Origin: Legionella jordanis
GTDB lineage: Bacteria > Pseudomonadota > Gammaproteobacteria > Legionellales > Legionellaceae
Length of the DNA stretch: 64,000 bases
Reading direction: 5' to 3'
Assembly: GCF_900637635.1 (NCBI RefSeq)
Contig: NZ_LR134383.1
Location: 1,198,501 to 1,262,500, forward strand
Below the pieces are notes generated by a model that was not told the origin of the DNA, did no database searches, and saw nothing but the letters and a program-made list of their open reading frames with translations. Shown here piece after piece: positions 51,071 to 61,132 of this stretch. Every line of letters begins with the position of its first letter. Within the stretch, counting starts at the first letter, position 1. Both the position numbers and the translations under genes were made by a program.

Positions 51071-51982
51071 TCAGGTTTGCGATTTTTCAAATAACCGCTG
51101 CAATAGCAAATGAAAATAAATCAAGCCCGCATAGGGATGCCAGCTGGCTGTAATGGCCGCCGTGTCGTTGGCATCCGGTTTTTCTTCAAGCTTAAGCAAG
51201 CGATGTAAATTGTTCTGTGCCCCCACATCATCTCGCGGAAAAACTTCCAAACGCCCCAGTCCTCGTAACAAGACGTACTCTGCAGTCCAACGGCCAATTC
51301 CTTTAAATTGACATAGGAAATGGATGACATCATCATTAGAAAATTGTCGAAGTTGTGCGAATAGATCAGGTTTCTCCAAAAACGCATTCGCAAGCCGTTT
51401 TAAAGTTTCACTTTTATTCTTGCTGTACCCCAATTGTTTTAATTCTTGAATTGAGCAATTTGCAATGTGGATAGGCTCCGGAAAAACATAATGTGCCTGT
51501 TGATCGTTTTTAAAGCTCAAATCAATGAATTGGATTAATCGATTTTGAATTTCAAGACCCGCATCCAAAGAAATTTGCTGACAAGAGATTGCATTCACCA
51601 AAGCTTCAAATAAGGAAGGGTATTGTGGAGGTTTAAGTCCCATAAAACGTGAAATCAGAATTGAAAGAGGCTTGTTTTTTCCTGCAAAAAAATAGAAATC
51701 CTCTAAATTTTTATTCAGTCCTAAAAGCCGCTCTAAAACTTGTGTGATTTCACTTTGATCATTAACTTCCAAGTTTCGATCGCATTCAATCATCAGATGG
51801 GCATTTTGCGTATTTTGATCTTGACTGACCTTAACACATGTTAATTGTGAGTTAATTAAAAATAGCCTGCTATAAGACTGCCCATCCCAGCAATCAACAA
51901 TATTCTTTATCCTTCTTCTTAAAGCCGCAACCGTATAGTCCAGGCGAAAAGGAGGCATTGGGATTAACTGAAATTGCTGCAT
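51071..51982 (-). CDS. AlkA-like DNA-3-methyladenine glycosylase II
   Basis: A 303-residue HhH-GPD glycosylase. The start is the ATG at 51982 (MQQFQLIPMPPFRLDYTVAA), which fits AlkA N-termini; a TTG lies 12 bases upstream. The helix-hairpin-helix is FLCQFKGIGRWTAEYVLLRG and the catalytic Asp is in FPRDDVGAQNNL. SCQQISLDAGLEI is the usual QQ motif of the helical domain. It removes alkylated bases. With the AAG-type enzyme at 30283 the window has two unrelated glycosylases for similar damage. Confidence 0.9.
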   Translation of the reverse strand: MQQFQLIPMPPFRLDYTVAALRRRIKNIVDCWDGQSYSRLFLINSQLTCVKVSQDQNTQNAHLMIECDRNLEVNDQSEITQVLERLLGLNKNLEDFYFFAGKNKPLSILISRFMGLKPPQYPSLFEALVNAISCQQISLDAGLEIQNRLIQFIDLSFKNDQQAHYVFPEPIHIANCSIQELKQLGYSKNKSETLKRLANAFLEKPDLFAQLRQFSNDDVIHFLCQFKGIGRWTAEYVLLRGLGRLEVFPRDDVGAQNNLHRLLKLEEKPDANDTAAITASWHPYAGLIYFHLLLQRLFEKSQT

Positions 51983-52109
51983 GCTCTTTCTCAAGATTCT
52001 CTTTCTTTTAAGATAGACGATACAGGATGTATAAGTTTCTGAAAATTGTTATAGCAGGGGGCCTGGATTAATGCTGGTGTCGTAGGGCACCAGCAATAAT
52101 TGAGGAATC

Positions 52110-53837
52110 TTAAGCCGGTTTGGTTTTAATTTTTCTAAATGGCAAGTAGCGAGGTTCCCAAAACATATCTTTGATAATTGTTTCAAGATCAGCATCTTGA
52201 TTAATTTGAGCAAGATTTTCCTCTATGGCCTTTCGAGCGACAGTAACTGCAATATGCTTTGCGACAACCTGTGCATCATCCAGGGAAGGGAGCAAAGGAA
52301 GAAAGCTGTCTTTTTTGCTTGGGGCAAATTCGCTTAAGGCTTCTGCAGCAGCCCAAATCATTCCTTTGGATAATCTTAAAGCTTTCACGGCCAATACCCC
52401 AAGGCCAATTCCGGGGAATACCAAAGCATTATTGCATTGGGCGATTTGCAGCAATCGATTTTGATATTCCACTGCTGGAAAAGCAGTACCGGTTGCAATC
52501 AATGCTCTGCCCTCACTCCAGGTCATGATATCAGCAGGTTGAGCTTCGCATCGATCGTCGGGATTAGATAAGGGAAACACAATAGGCCTTTCACAGGTTG
52601 AACTCATGATTTCAATGATGTCTTGGGAAAAAGCCCCGGGCTGCGCAGAACAACCGATGAGAATGGTTGGTCTAATTTGTCTTACTGTGTCCGTCAATGA
52701 GGGATAGTGTCGTGAGTTGCTATACCAACTTTCTATCTCCTCAGGTTTTCTGGCATAAGGCTTTTGCGCTTCGGTTAATTCCAGATCGCTATTGACCAGC
52801 AGGCCCTGTCTGTCAATCAACCAAAACCGGCTATATGCCTCTTCAGGAGAGTGTCCACGTCTGACCATCGCATCCACAATTTGGTCGCTTATACCAGTTC
52901 CTGCCGAGCCTGCGCCGTATACCACAATTCGATGATTCTCAAGTTCAATGCCGGTGACGTCGCAAGCTGCCAAAAGGGCGGCCAAAGTAACGGCTCCAGT
53001 GCCCTGTATGTCATCATTAAACGTGCACAGCTTGTCTTGAAATTTGTCCAGGATGCGTCTGGCATTACTGCGCCCGAAATCTTCCCAATGTAAGAAAGCA
53101 TTGGGAAAATGCTTATGAATGGCATTAACAAAAGTGAGAATAAAATCGTCATAATCCTCAACGGGTATACGGGGATGCTGACAGCCTAGATATAGAGGAT
53201 CATTCAATAAATCTTGATTGTTTGTCCCAACATCGAGAAAAACCGGTAAAGTCCTGGTGGGATCAAGGCCGCCGCAAAGGGTATAAACCATTAATTTTGC
53301 CACTGGGATATCCATGCCACCAATTCCCTGATCGCCGATGCCAAGAACCCCTTCGCCATCAGTTACCACGATTAAGTCAATTTCAGGATTAGAACGGTTA
53401 TTAATGATTTCCTCAATATAATTTTTTTCAGAATGGGCTATATACAAGCCTCGGGGCTGGCGATATTCATGGCTATAGCGCTTTACGGCTGTGCCAACAA
53501 TGGGTGTATATATCGTAGGCAACATTTCTCCCAAATGTTTGCTGATTAATTTAAAAAATAACACCTGATTTTTGTCGTGTAGATTATTCAAATAAATATT
53601 TTGTTGCAGGCGATTGCTGTAGCTTGAATATTGCAAATAGGCTCTTTTTACCTGCTCATCCAAAGTTTCAACTCGATGAGGAAGTTTACCCATTAAACCA
53701 AATTCCTGGCGCTCCTCTCGAGTAAAGGCAGTACTTTTATTCAATTGAGGGGTGGTCAGCAGAGGTTTACCGCAAATTGAGGTTTCCATAACCAATTCCC
53801 CAGTTTGCTCATCGCGAATGACTTTAAAATCTAGCAT
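52110..53837 (-). CDS. maeA: NAD-dependent malic enzyme
   Basis: A 575-residue cytosolic enzyme converting malate to pyruvate and CO2. The length and sequence fit E. coli MaeA (SfcA). Blocks seen: PTIYTPIVGTAVKRYSHEYR, DLIVVTDGEGVLGIGDQGIG (metal and substrate site), FNDDIQGTGAVTLAALLAAC, and the NAD site VVYGAGSAGTGISDQIVD. The late PLSNPDDRCEAQPADIMTWS is also typical. It is transcribed alone, with a moderate AAGAAACC ribosome binding site. Confidence 0.94.
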   Translation of the reverse strand: MLDFKVIRDEQTGELVMETSICGKPLLTTPQLNKSTAFTREERQEFGLMGKLPHRVETLDEQVKRAYLQYSSYSNRLQQNIYLNNLHDKNQVLFFKLISKHLGEMLPTIYTPIVGTAVKRYSHEYRQPRGLYIAHSEKNYIEEIINNRSNPEIDLIVVTDGEGVLGIGDQGIGGMDIPVAKLMVYTLCGGLDPTRTLPVFLDVGTNNQDLLNDPLYLGCQHPRIPVEDYDDFILTFVNAIHKHFPNAFLHWEDFGRSNARRILDKFQDKLCTFNDDIQGTGAVTLAALLAACDVTGIELENHRIVVYGAGSAGTGISDQIVDAMVRRGHSPEEAYSRFWLIDRQGLLVNSDLELTEAQKPYARKPEEIESWYSNSRHYPSLTDTVRQIRPTILIGCSAQPGAFSQDIIEIMSSTCERPIVFPLSNPDDRCEAQPADIMTWSEGRALIATGTAFPAVEYQNRLLQIAQCNNALVFPGIGLGVLAVKALRLSKGMIWAAAEALSEFAPSKKDSFLPLLPSLDDAQVVAKHIAVTVARKAIEENLAQINQDADLETIIKDMFWEPRYLPFRKIKTKPA

Positions 53838-54050
53838 GATGGTTTCTTCATAATTTTAGTGAGCATAACAATAGCTCTTCAGATCCATTTATTCAATCTG
53901 AGTTGCTCAAAAATATGCTGGATTGTATTACAAAAAAGATTTTGCTGATGCGGCTTGTATAATGGATTTCGATTCTAAAGGAATTACATGGCATTGGATC
54001 TTGGCAGATGGTAAAATCAGAGCTTTTATTCAGTCCCTTGAGGTTTGGCA

Positions 54051-54434
54051 ATGGAGAAATATATACTCCTGGTTTGTATGTCATTTTCTTTAGTAGCTTG
54101 TGCAAGTCCAAAGAATGAAGCCTACTATCGGCAGAATCCACAGCAGTTGCAGCAGGCTGTTCAAAACTGCTCGAATCAACAATCCACGCACGTCAGTTGT
54201 GAACGCTTAGCCAAGATTGCTCAAGACGTTAACGAACTTGCTTATCAACTGCAAATTAATCCCCAATCTTTCGGCAAGACTATTTTGCAATTGCAACAAA
54301 CTTTAGCACAGCAACAGGCAGAGCTTAAGGTTAATCCCAACCAAGCTGAGCTAAAAACCGAAATTGAAAAAAATAAGCAGCAGTTGGCGCAACGATTGGC
54401 CATCGTAAAATGGCTCGAATCCCCTGAGAGTTGA
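54051..54434 (+). CDS. EexN-like small lipoprotein
   Basis: A 127-residue predicted lipoprotein. The ATG at 54051 has GAGG seven bases before it. The signal peptide ends at the lipobox LVAC (Cys17). The next part ([20 protein letters not shown]) resembles EexN-type lipoproteins of conjugation systems, with YY-xNP and a Cys pair. The C-terminal half is a Gln/Lys-rich coiled coil. No conjugation genes are near, so the name marks resemblance only. It ends two bases before surE and is probably cotranscribed with it. Confidence 0.75.
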   Translation: MEKYILLVCMSFSLVACASPKNEAYYRQNPQQLQQAVQNCSNQQSTHVSCERLAKIAQDVNELAYQLQINPQSFGKTILQLQQTLAQQQAELKVNPNQAELKTEIEKNKQQLAQRLAIVKWLESPES

Positions 54435-54436
54435 AA

Positions 54437-55204
54437 ATGAGAATTTTAGTAAGTAATGATGATGGGGTGCATGCTCCAGGCATAAGAGCTTTAGCCAACG
54501 AAATGTCTCACATCGGAGAAACCACTGTAGTGGCTCCGGATAGAAATCGAAGTGGTGCCAGTAATTCTCTTACGCTGACAAGGCCTTTGCGAGTCCGTCA
54601 ATTGGATAACGGCTATTACAGTGTTGAAGGCACGCCTACGGATTGCGTCCATTTGGCTCTTACAGGCTTCATACAGCCTTTGCCGGATATTGTCGTCTCA
54701 GGCATTAATGATGGTGCGAATTTAGGGGACGATATTTTATACTCCGGAACAGTCGCTGCGGCAGTTGAAGGCCGATTTTTAGGTCTTCCGGCCATTGCTT
54801 TTTCAATGGTTGGAGATAATATCCAGCATTATGACACGGCAGCGGCAATTGCCCGGCAACTCTTGTTGAATCTCAGTAATGATATGTTGCCAGCGCAAAC
54901 CATTCTAAATGTAAATATTCCTGATCTACCCTTAGATAAAATTGCGGGCATTGAAGTTACACGATTGGGTACTCGCCATGGGGCTGAACCGGTAATTAAG
55001 GAATATGATCCTCGAGGCCGGCCTATTTATTGGATTGGACCTCCGGGGTTGGAGGCAGATGCAGGGCCTGGAACTGATTTTCATGCAATAAATCGCCACT
55101 GTGTCTCCATTACTCCTTTGCAGCTCGATTTAACACATTATAAGGTTTTTGAACGACTGTCTGCATGGGTGGATAGAATTAATTTAGCTTGCGAAGTTGA
55201 ATGA
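54437..55204 (+). CDS. surE: 5'-nucleotidase SurE
   Basis: A 255-residue cytosolic nucleotidase/exopolyphosphatase tied to stationary-phase survival. The start [20 protein letters not shown] has the metal-binding Asp pair, followed by [13 protein letters not shown] and [20 protein letters not shown]. The ATG at 54437 lies just past the stop of the lipoprotein gene; a TTG six bases earlier overlaps it. It opens the conserved surE-nlpD-rpoS block. The pcm gene found between surE and nlpD in E. coli is absent. Confidence 0.96.
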   Translation: MRILVSNDDGVHAPGIRALANEMSHIGETTVVAPDRNRSGASNSLTLTRPLRVRQLDNGYYSVEGTPTDCVHLALTGFIQPLPDIVVSGINDGANLGDDILYSGTVAAAVEGRFLGLPAIAFSMVGDNIQHYDTAAAIARQLLLNLSNDMLPAQTILNVNIPDLPLDKIAGIEVTRLGTRHGAEPVIKEYDPRGRPIYWIGPPGLEADAGPGTDFHAINRHCVSITPLQLDLTHYKVFERLSAWVDRINLACEVE

Positions 55205-55254
55205 ATTCCAGCCTGGCGATAGGTGTTCGATGATTCAGCAATTGAGAATTTAAT

Positions 55255-55998
55255 ATGATGATCCGGTTACTTGTTGCTATATTTATCGTTTTACTTGCTG
55301 GATGTGAGACTAGAACCACGTTGGCACCTGTAGTGGAGGGGCAGTGGAGAGCAAGAACTAATTACCAGGGTAAGCACGTCGTGCAAGCAGGTGAAACCCT
55401 TTATGCGGTAGCTTTCCGCTATGACATTGATTATCGACAACTTGCCGCCTATAACCATTTGCAAAGCCCTTACAACATTCGCGTAGGCCAGGTACTAAAA
55501 ATTGGCTCCACCGCCCCTCGATTTATTACAACTCCAAAGACGATTCACAAACCCTATCCTGTAAAAAGAGCTACAATAAAAAAAGGGCCTTCGCATTATA
55601 CAACTGTTAAAACTTACTACAGACCAACTGGAAAGGGAAATTGGGTTTGGCCTGTAAATGGTCGAATCGCAACCAACTTTGTCCCGCAAGAAGGTAAAAA
55701 AGGCATAGATATTGCTGGTAAAAAAGGCGAAAGAATAAGGGCTGCTTCCAGCGGTATTGTCGCTTATGCGGGTAGTGGATTATCAGGTTATGGAAACCTG
55801 ATTATTATCAAACACAATAATCAATTCCTGACTGCATATGGCAACAATTTAAAGAATTTGGTGAAAGAAGGCCAAACTGTTAAAGCTGGACAAGTAATTG
55901 CCGAAATGGGAATGATAGATAGGCGCTTTTGGGGGGTTCATTTTGAGATCAGAATGGCAGGAAAGCCAGTAAACCCCTTAATTTATTTAAGAAATTGA
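55255..55998 (+). CDS. nlpD: LysM/M23-domain lipoprotein NlpD (amidase activator)
   Basis: A 247-residue outer-membrane lipoprotein (lipobox LLAGC, Cys17). A LysM domain (about 40-82, HVVQAGETLYAVAFRYDIDY) binds peptidoglycan. The C-terminal LytM/M23 fold (about 130-245) has lost zinc-binding residues: the HxGxDxxG site reads KKGIDIAG and the later His is replaced in LTAYGNN, while HFEIR remains. This is expected of NlpD, which activates AmiC instead of cutting peptidoglycan itself. In many species the main rpoS promoter lies within nlpD. Confidence 0.93.
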   Translation: MMIRLLVAIFIVLLAGCETRTTLAPVVEGQWRARTNYQGKHVVQAGETLYAVAFRYDIDYRQLAAYNHLQSPYNIRVGQVLKIGSTAPRFITTPKTIHKPYPVKRATIKKGPSHYTTVKTYYRPTGKGNWVWPVNGRIATNFVPQEGKKGIDIAGKKGERIRAASSGIVAYAGSGLSGYGNLIIIKHNNQFLTAYGNNLKNLVKEGQTVKAGQVIAEMGMIDRRFWGVHFEIRMAGKPVNPLIYLRN

Positions 55999-56065
55999 AA
56001 GATGTTGCAGTTGGTCATTGAATGAGGTGTTTTCTTAATCGGATATAAAACACATAGGTGATATC

Positions 56066-57082
56066 ATGCAACCAGAAGATGAATCAATTAAGCCAGATGA
56101 AATCCCTGCAGAGGATTGGGATGAGTCACCTGATGATGACACATTACTTACTGAAGATGATGAGACTCCTTTGGTGGCTGCAGAAGAGGCTGAGCCAGAT
56201 TTTAGCGATGAGGAGGCTTTCCCAAGCTTTCAAAGGGGCAAGCAAGCGTCCAAAGTCATGGATGCCACCCAACTTTATTTAAGTGAAATCGGATTTTCTC
56301 CGTTATTGTCTGCTGAAGAAGAGGTCCATTACGCCAGGCTAGCCCTTAAGGGGGACGCTGCGGCTCGTAAAAAAATGATTGAATCCAATCTGCGCCTGGT
56401 GGTTAAAATTGCTCGCCGTTACCTTAACCGTGGATTACCTTTACTTGATTTGATTGAAGAGGGAAACCTCGGTCTCATGAAATCTGTAGAAAAATTTGAT
56501 CCAGATCGAGGCTTTCGGTTTTCCACTTATGCCACATGGTGGATAAGACAGACGATAGAACGAGCCATTATGAATCAGACAAGAACCATCCGTTTGCCGA
56601 TTCATGTGGTTAAAGAATTGAACGTCTACTTAAGAGCAGCAAGGCAATTAACCCAAAAACTGGATCATGAACCATCCGCGGAGGAAATTGCCGAGATGGT
56701 CGATAAGCCCCTTGAAGACGTCGAAAAATTATTAGGTTTGAACGACAAAGTGGCCTCTGTGGATACGCCCATTGGTTACGATGAAAATAAATCATTGCTC
56801 GATACCATTGCTGACGAAAACAGTATGAATCCAGCTGAGCTGCTCACGGATGAGAATTTGCGCACACACATTGAGTCCTTGTTGGATAAACTCACGGAAA
56901 ATCAGCAACAGGTGATTGCAAGACGTTTTGGTTTGCGGGGATATGAGAAGGCAACGCTTGAAGATGTTGGTAAAGAAATAAATCTCACTCGAGAGCGAGT
57001 CAGGCAAATTCAAGTTGAGGCGTTAAAAACTCTGCGTGGATTACTTGAGAAAGTGGGTTTGACTCAGGAAGATTTATTCTAA
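56066..57082 (+). CDS. rpoS: RNA polymerase sigma factor RpoS
   Basis: Stationary-phase sigma factor, 338 residues. An acidic N-terminal stretch (1-60) is followed by region 1.2 ([20 protein letters not shown]), region 2 ([20 protein letters not shown], then [20 protein letters not shown]), region 3 and region 4.2 ([20 protein letters not shown]). In Legionella it helps the switch to the transmissive, motile phase, which links to the flagellar genes in this window. AGGTGA precedes the ATG. A strong terminator follows. Confidence 0.97.
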   Translation: MQPEDESIKPDEIPAEDWDESPDDDTLLTEDDETPLVAAEEAEPDFSDEEAFPSFQRGKQASKVMDATQLYLSEIGFSPLLSAEEEVHYARLALKGDAAARKKMIESNLRLVVKIARRYLNRGLPLLDLIEEGNLGLMKSVEKFDPDRGFRFSTYATWWIRQTIERAIMNQTRTIRLPIHVVKELNVYLRAARQLTQKLDHEPSAEEIAEMVDKPLEDVEKLLGLNDKVASVDTPIGYDENKSLLDTIADENSMNPAELLTDENLRTHIESLLDKLTENQQQVIARRFGLRGYEKATLEDVGKEINLTRERVRQIQVEALKTLRGLLEKVGLTQEDLF

Positions 57083-57083
57083 A

Positions 57084-57110
57084 ATAAGGTGAGTGTAATA
57101 CTCACCTTAT
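57084..57110. terminator. Two-way terminator after rpoS
   Basis: ATAAGGTGAGT and ACTCACCTTAT pair over 11 bases with a five-base loop (GTAAT). It begins just after the rpoS stop and lies six bases before the end of the convergent gene at 57117. Confidence 0.85.
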
Positions 57111-57116
57111 GTGCTG

Positions 57117-57692
57117 TCATCGAGTTGCTGAGGCTGCCGCTGTTTCATTGTCCAAACCTGAAGAACAGGCTGCGGCTACTTGATTTATTTCGTTGCTGTA
57201 CTGGCCGTCTGTCATGTTATCCGCAACTTTAATAAGACGCATCAGGCGTGGCTTGGCACAATTGCAGTATGCAGTTGAGATTTGTTTGCTATTTTCATTC
57301 ATTTTTGGGAACACAAGTGCAAATCTGTCCGCACAATACTCATCCAAATCCTCTTCAGACACTTTGTCAAAACCTACTTCATTTTCAAGAGAGTCCATAG
57401 TGTCCTCCAACAGCGTTTGTGACATGCAAAGCTGCATAGCCTTATTGATGTTTTCAGCATTATCAAGCGGCTGTTGTGCGGCGCAATCACAGTATTTTTC
57501 ACCAAAATTGCGATAATCCGTTTTATCCTGATCCTTATCCATCCTCTGCATCCAGGAATTAACACAAGTGGCTAAGAAGGATGGGGGATTACTGATGATA
57601 GCATTCGTATTGGGTGAGCTACTGAATCCACATAAAGGAATCATGCCAAGGACTAAACCAATTAAGTATAATTTGATATGGGTTGACTTCAT
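57117..57692 (-). CDS. Secreted Cys-rich protein of unknown function
   Basis: A 191-residue protein with a signal peptide (about 1-24, MKSTHIKLYLIGLVLGMIPL). The mature part has two related halves: KYCDCAAQQPLDN with a later QLCMSQ, and AYCNCAKPRLMRL with a later AACSSG, plus two single cysteines (ATCVNSW, EYCADRF). This implies an ancient internal repeat held by disulfides in the periplasm. AGGAGTTAGT before the ATG is an excellent ribosome binding site. I do not know a function. It sits between rpoS and hmgA. Confidence 0.75.
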   Translation of the reverse strand: MKSTHIKLYLIGLVLGMIPLCGFSSSPNTNAIISNPPSFLATCVNSWMQRMDKDQDKTDYRNFGEKYCDCAAQQPLDNAENINKAMQLCMSQTLLEDTMDSLENEVGFDKVSEEDLDEYCADRFALVFPKMNENSKQISTAYCNCAKPRLMRLIKVADNMTDGQYSNEINQVAAACSSGLDNETAAASATR

Positions 57693-57718
57693 ACTAACTC
57701 CTGAAATACGGCTATTGC

Positions 57719-58990
57719 TCAGTTAAGATGAGCGACTGGTTCTTTAAAATTTAACGGTAATTGTTGCCAACAAGCTGAATAATTGGTGTCCCTTGCATTG
57801 TGATTGAAAGCTTGTTCACTGACAAGCCAAGGTTTTTTGGTTTCGAACATGAAAGCCAAGGTATTCTCATAGCGCATGGGCTTTAGTTCCTCTTCAATAA
57901 CGGCATGATAACTGTCATTGTCTGGCCCATGTGCAGTCATACAGTTGTGGATACTGATGCCACCCGGAAGAAAACCAGTTTTTTTTGCATCGTATTCACC
58001 GCGTATAAGTCCCATAAATTCACTCATGATGTTTCGATGAAAATAGGGGGGGCGAAAGGTATGTTCTGCTACCATCCAGCGCGGTGGGAAAATAACAAAA
58101 TCCAAATTGGCCACTCCAGGAGTATTACTTTCTGAAGTAAGTACGGTAAAAATAGAGGGATCAGGATGGTCAAAGCTTACGGTATTAATCGTATTGAAAA
58201 GGGATAAATCATAGCAATATGGCGCGTAGTTTCCATGCCATGCAATTACGTTTAAAGGCGAATGATTGGATTTCGCTGCCCAAAGTTGATGCTGATATTT
58301 ACAAATTAACTGTACTTCGTCCTGAATATTTTCAAATGATGCACGTGGATAAAGAAAATGCCTTGGATTGGCTAAACCGTTTGCACCAATGGGCCCGAGT
58401 TGAGGCAAAGCTAAAGGGGCTGCCATGTTTTCACATAAATAGCCTGCAGCGGAACTTGAAAGCACGTTAATTTTAAAAAATACACCTCTGGGTATTACTG
58501 CGATTTGTCCCGGGTGAATCTCCATTTTGCCAAATTCACTTTGAATAAGAATTCCTCCTGAGTAAGGCACAAAAAGGAGCTCACCATCGCTGTTGCTAAA
58601 ATAACGGCTTTCCATGGACTGGTTGCAATAATAGAGGAAGGCGTTGGCTGTTTTATGTCCGGCCATATGAAATAGGCCGTCGATAAAATCCTGCTTTTCA
58701 TCCTGGACTAAGTTAAGAGGGTGCCAACGAAGGGGATTGGGTGCTTGATTTTTGGCATAGTTAATGAGCAATGGCTTTTTATAGGCCACATAGTCCTGAT
58801 GAACGACAGAGGGTAAACTGCGGTATAACCAGCTTCGTAAATTCACATGTCGCGGTCTGGTGAACGCAGTACCACTCAATTGTTCAGCGTAAAGACCATA
58901 TGCGCATTGTTGCGGAGAATTCTGATCCTTCGGCAATGCTCCAGGCAATGCTTCAGTTTCATGATAATTGCCAAATCCTGCAAGATACAC
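57719..58990 (-). CDS. hmgA: Homogentisate 1,2-dioxygenase
   Basis: Iron enzyme opening the ring of homogentisate in tyrosine breakdown; loss gives brown pyomelanin, well known in Legionella. It has 423 residues. It begins [19 protein letters not shown] and includes [19 protein letters not shown] and [13 protein letters not shown], which hold the iron ligands (His, Glu, His). The start is a GTG with GGGAG six bases before it. No other tyrosine-pathway gene is in the window. Confidence 0.96.
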   Translation of the reverse strand: MYLAGFGNYHETEALPGALPKDQNSPQQCAYGLYAEQLSGTAFTRPRHVNLRSWLYRSLPSVVHQDYVAYKKPLLINYAKNQAPNPLRWHPLNLVQDEKQDFIDGLFHMAGHKTANAFLYYCNQSMESRYFSNSDGELLFVPYSGGILIQSEFGKMEIHPGQIAVIPRGVFFKINVLSSSAAGYLCENMAAPLALPQLGPIGANGLANPRHFLYPRASFENIQDEVQLICKYQHQLWAAKSNHSPLNVIAWHGNYAPYCYDLSLFNTINTVSFDHPDPSIFTVLTSESNTPGVANLDFVIFPPRWMVAEHTFRPPYFHRNIMSEFMGLIRGEYDAKKTGFLPGGISIHNCMTAHGPDNDSYHAVIEEELKPMRYENTLAFMFETKKPWLVSEQAFNHNARDTNYSACWQQLPLNFKEPVAHLN

Positions 58991-59258
58991 TGCAATCTCC
59001 CTTTTTAAAAATCACACTAGCATAGCTTGAAAGGGTTAAGCCTGTCGAGATTTGTTGACTGGCATTCAATGGGTTGGTTCTGGCTTGGGGGAATTAATTT
59101 CTGGTACTTTGGAAAGGTCTATTGTTAATCCAATTAAAGTATCTTAACGCTCAGTTCTTTTTGCTTTAGGGACGATGTATAATTAATTATTTCATCTAGC
59201 TTGGTCGTCTTTGTGGGATTAAAGCGGCCTGAATATTTAATTGTGTTGAGGTGCAGTA

Positions 59259-59999
59259 ATGGCTGGTCATAGTAAATGGGCTAATATTCGTTTTCGTAAA
59301 GGCGCTCAGGATGCAAAACGAGGCAAAATTTTCACAAAATTAATCCGTGAAATTTCTGTAGCCGCAAGAATGGGGGGCGGAGATGAGAGCTCCAATTCAC
59401 GCTTGCGTGATGTGGTCAGTAAAGCTTTGAAGGCCAATATGAAGCGAGACACCATTGATAATGCGATAAAGCGCGGTGTTGGAGGTCTTGAAGGCGCTAA
59501 TATGGTGGAAATGCGTTATGAAGGCTATGGCCCAGGTGGCGTTGCTATTTTAGTGGATTGTTTGTCAGACAATAAAAATAGAACGGTATCTGATGTTCGA
59601 CATGCTTTTACCAAGTACGGCGGCAATTTGGGAACAGATGGATCAGTATCCTATCTGTTTAGCAAGCAAGGGGAAATTTTATTGGCTCAAGGGCAACCAG
59701 AAGAGCAAATTATGGAGATAGCCATCGAAGCAGGGGCCAGTGATGTGATTAGTGAAGACAATCAAGTTGAAGTGATCACTCCTGCTGAACAGTACCACGC
59801 TGTCCTTGAGGCATTGCAAGAAGCGGGTTTTAACATTGAAGAATCCAGATTGACTATGAACGCACAGACGAAAGTCTCTATAGAAAAAGAGGATGCAGAA
59901 ACTCTTATGAAGCTCATAGACATGCTTGAAGATTTAGACGATGTCCAGGAAGTGCATAGCAATGCAGAGCTTCCAGATGTTTTATTTGAAACGGCCTGA
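59259..59999 (+). CDS. yebC: YebC/PmpR-family protein
   Basis: A 246-residue protein starting [20 protein letters not shown], the invariant YebC start. The family is described as transcriptional regulators and, more recently, as factors helping translation of difficult peptides. The blocks [20 protein letters not shown] and [18 protein letters not shown] are intact. GAGGTGCAGT precedes the ATG. Its stop overlaps the ruvC start (TGATG), so yebC-ruvC-ruvA is an operon, as in many gammaproteobacteria. Confidence 0.97.
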   Translation: MAGHSKWANIRFRKGAQDAKRGKIFTKLIREISVAARMGGGDESSNSRLRDVVSKALKANMKRDTIDNAIKRGVGGLEGANMVEMRYEGYGPGGVAILVDCLSDNKNRTVSDVRHAFTKYGGNLGTDGSVSYLFSKQGEILLAQGQPEEQIMEIAIEAGASDVISEDNQVEVITPAEQYHAVLEALQEAGFNIEESRLTMNAQTKVSIEKEDAETLMKLIDMLEDLDDVQEVHSNAELPDVLFETA

Positions 60000-60499
60000 T
60001 GACTGTAATTTTAGGGATTGACCCCGGTTCACGCATTACAGGTTATGGAATAATTCGGGAAGAGAAGCGAAAACTTTATTACCTGGATAGTGGCTGCATT
60101 CGCACTACCGCAGAAGGTGAGCTTAGTCAGCGCCTGTTGCAAATATTTGATGGTATTTGTCAGTTGTTGGATGATTACCAACCTGATGAAGTGGCTATTG
60201 AACAGGTCTTTTTGCATCAGAATCCTAACTCTGCTTTGAAGTTAGGTCATGCTCGAGGAGCAGCTATGGTTGCAGCTGCTTCTCATCGTTTAAAAATTAA
60301 TGAATATTCGGCCAGACAAGTTAAGCAGGCAGTCGTGGGTTATGGTGCTGCGCAAAAAGAACAAGTGAAGCATATGGTTACTCAATTATTAATGCTCAAT
60401 AAATCACCCCAAAGTGATGCTGCCGATGCCTTGGCTATAGCTATATGTCACAGTCACATGCGCCATAGTCTTGCTGTGCTACAGCGTCAACATTGTTAG
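59999..60499 (+). CDS. ruvC: Holliday junction resolvase RuvC
   Basis: Endonuclease cutting four-way junctions late in recombination. It has 166 residues. The catalytic acidic residues appear in [14 protein letters not shown] (Asp), EVAIEQVF (Glu) and [18 protein letters not shown] (two Asp). The start overlaps the yebC stop by one base. It is slightly shorter than the E. coli protein at the C-terminus only. Confidence 0.97.
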   Translation: MTVILGIDPGSRITGYGIIREEKRKLYYLDSGCIRTTAEGELSQRLLQIFDGICQLLDDYQPDEVAIEQVFLHQNPNSALKLGHARGAAMVAAASHRLKINEYSARQVKQAVVGYGAAQKEQVKHMVTQLLMLNKSPQSDAADALAIAICHSHMRHSLAVLQRQHC

Positions 60500-60507
60500 G
60501 AGACGGA

Positions 60508-61113
60508 ATGATTGCTTGGTTACAGGGAAAAATTATAGATAAGCATCAACCAGGGAAATTGGTGATGGACGTGAATGGTGTGGGTTATGATGTTGAAACG
60601 TCTCTTAACACATTTTTTCAAATTGATGGAGCAAATGCTAGCATTGGTTTGCATATTCATACAGTGGTTCGTGAAGATGCTTTGTTGTTGTTTGGGTTTT
60701 TGGATAAACAGGAAAGAGCCTTGTTCCGTGCCTTGATCAAGGTCAATGGCATAGGGCCGAAACTGGCAATGGCTATTCTATCGAGTATCAGCATTGCTGA
60801 TTTTATTCAGTGCATCAATGAACAAAACAGTCAACTTCTAACGAAACTTCCCGGAGTAGGTAAAAAGACAGCAGAGCGACTGGTAATGGAAATGAGAGAC
60901 AGCGTGCAACAGTTTTGCTCAGGAGAAGACTCTAGTCTCATTTCGTTAAAACCCAGTGGTAACATGGCTTGTCAAGAAGAGGCCATCAGTGCTCTGGAAG
61001 CTTTGGGCTATAAACAACAGGAAGCATTTAAAGTAATCAGGAAAATTGACGATGGGCAGAAAACTTCAGAGCAACTTATTCGTCAGGCTTTGCAAGTTTT
61101 AGCAAGTCGTTAA
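60508..61113 (+). CDS. ruvA: Holliday junction branch-migration subunit RuvA
   Basis: Tetramer that binds the junction and loads RuvB. I start it at the ATG at 60508 (MIAWLQGKIIDKHQPGKL), which follows AGGAGACGG; a TTG 15 bases upstream overlaps ruvC. It has 201 residues with two helix-hairpin-helix motifs (LIKVNGIGPKLAMAILSS and LLTKLPGVGKKTAERLVMEM) and the C-terminal domain that contacts RuvB. ruvB does not follow; the next genes are on the other strand. Confidence 0.97.
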   Translation: MIAWLQGKIIDKHQPGKLVMDVNGVGYDVETSLNTFFQIDGANASIGLHIHTVVREDALLLFGFLDKQERALFRALIKVNGIGPKLAMAILSSISIADFIQCINEQNSQLLTKLPGVGKKTAERLVMEMRDSVQQFCSGEDSSLISLKPSGNMACQEEAISALEALGYKQQEAFKVIRKIDDGQKTSEQLIRQALQVLASR

Positions 61114-61132
61114 CCATCAGTGTTATTCACAA

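Noticed and set aside
54051-54434. Evidence of a conjugative element from the EexN-like lipoprotein
   Set aside because: No tra, mob or integrase gene is nearby and the gene is embedded in the conserved surE-rpoS block.
55255-55998. Active zinc endopeptidase
   Set aside because: The M23 metal-binding histidine positions are replaced, as expected of an NlpD-type activator.
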